Below, piece by piece: positions 63,621-64,000 of a stretch of 64,000 nucleotides of DNA (its first letter is position 1; every line of letters starts with the position of its first letter). The DNA is from Limnohabitans sp. DM1 (GTDB lineage: Bacteria; Pseudomonadota; Gammaproteobacteria; Burkholderiales; Burkholderiaceae_C). The notes beneath the pieces are model-generated. The model saw only the letters and a program-made list of their open reading frames with translations, did not search any database and was not told the origin of the DNA. The DNA lies in assembly GCF_001269385.1 (NCBI RefSeq), contig NZ_CXOO01000033.1, positions 29,346 through 93,345 on the forward strand. The letters are read 5' to 3'. Both the position numbers and the translations under genes were made by a program.

Positions 63621-64000
63621 CTGATGAATTTCAAGTGGGTTGCCCAGCATGAGGATTGATAGCGTGGAAGTCGAGTCTCCCGGCGATCAAGAAGATGACA
63701 GTCTTGATCGTTGTGATTCGCGTAAACCCACGCGCACGACGCTTGGATGCCTGGAACAAACCGTTGATGGCTTCGAGGAATCCGTTGGTCTGGCGTGTCT
63801 GCGCCCAGGCCACGATGCCTTCCATATGAGCGCGGATCATCTTGGCAACGTCCTTCATCGGTTCGACCTTGGAGCGCATCACGCATGTGCACCAGTGATC
63901 CAGCATGGTTCGCACAACGTTGATCTGCTTTCGATCAAGGATCTCACGCAACTGCTCTTTGTAGGACCACGCCCTGGCCGTGCGTTTGACGGTCATCTTG
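63617..64000 (-). mobile_element. ISL3-family transposase, C-terminal part (runs off window)
   Basis: The minus-strand frame from base 64000 to a TGA at 63631-63633 encodes the C-terminus of an ISL3-family transposase: MRSKVEPMKDVAKMIRAHME and TNGFLEAINGLFQASKRRAR, GFTRITTIKTVIFLIAGRLD. The start is outside the window. The putative end of the element, GGCTCTGATGAATTTC, lies at 63617 next to the interrupted IS4 transposase, so it inserted into or beside that element. Confidence 0.88.

Overview
The window comes from a GC-rich betaproteobacterium. Gene content, order and codon habits point to Burkholderiales, most likely Comamonadaceae (Limnohabitans/Rhodoferax/Polaromonas type). TGA ends nearly all genes, aromatic-acid catabolism is prominent, and exbB-exbD-lpxK-ycaR-kdsB-adk is contiguous. 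This placement rests on recognising protein families, not on a database search.

Layout. 0-4.3 kb: a C45-family acyltransferase cut by the window edge, a ParE-type toxin-antitoxin (TA) pair, an M81 (MlrC-like) peptidase and a small PsiF-repeat protein. 4.3-13.8 kb: housekeeping genes, namely a solute-binding protein, sodB, xseA, exbB/exbD, the lipid A/KDO genes lpxK, ycaR and kdsB, adk, an asparaginase, and lexA behind two SOS boxes. 14-23.3 kb: a 2-hydroxyacid dehydrogenase, a decayed MFS transporter fused to a dispersed repeat, an acyl-CoA catabolic cluster (3-hydroxyacyl-CoA dehydrogenase, enoyl-CoA hydratase, Crp/Fnr regulator, phosphotransferase-fold protein, acyl-CoA dehydrogenase) and a broken glutathione S-transferase. 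23.3-31.7 kb: tRNA-Pro and tRNA-Arg, then an aromatic-acid module in which a Rieske oxygenase (alpha, beta, ferredoxin; salicylate 5-hydroxylase-like) sits with a complete LivKHMGF-type importer and a LysR regulator. 32-38.6 kb: an SDR/flavin monooxygenase/BASS transporter/epimerase cluster and an IclR-pobA pair for 4-hydroxybenzoate. 38.7-51.7 kb: uppP, small membrane proteins, a LytS/LytT two-component pair, an M48 lipoprotein protease, a retropepsin-like protease, a three-lipoprotein CsgG/DUF4810/DUF799 operon, two alpha/beta hydrolases and glnS.

51.8-64 kb is accessory DNA. It holds a GIY-YIG protein, DinD (BRO family), RhuM, ParE/Phd, HigBA, two MNT/HEPN sets, a TumE/TumA pair, a winged-helix nucleotidyltransferase/HEPN pair, DUF2442, a RES remnant and an XRE/AbiEii pair cut by IS4- and ISL3-family sequences. 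The main observation is that each TA-type module from 55.7 to 62.7 kb starts about 50-80 bp after a copy of the 3' end of a DUF924 gene. There are six tails: one on an intact gene, one on a full-length pseudogene, and four on fragments. This looks like serial accretion of TA cassettes at one gene end, with heavy decay and scars of deleted partners.

Dispersed non-coding repeats are also conspicuous. They include a 175-bp element in three copies, a perfect 25-bp-arm hairpin, tandem duplicated hairpins and several palindromic elements.
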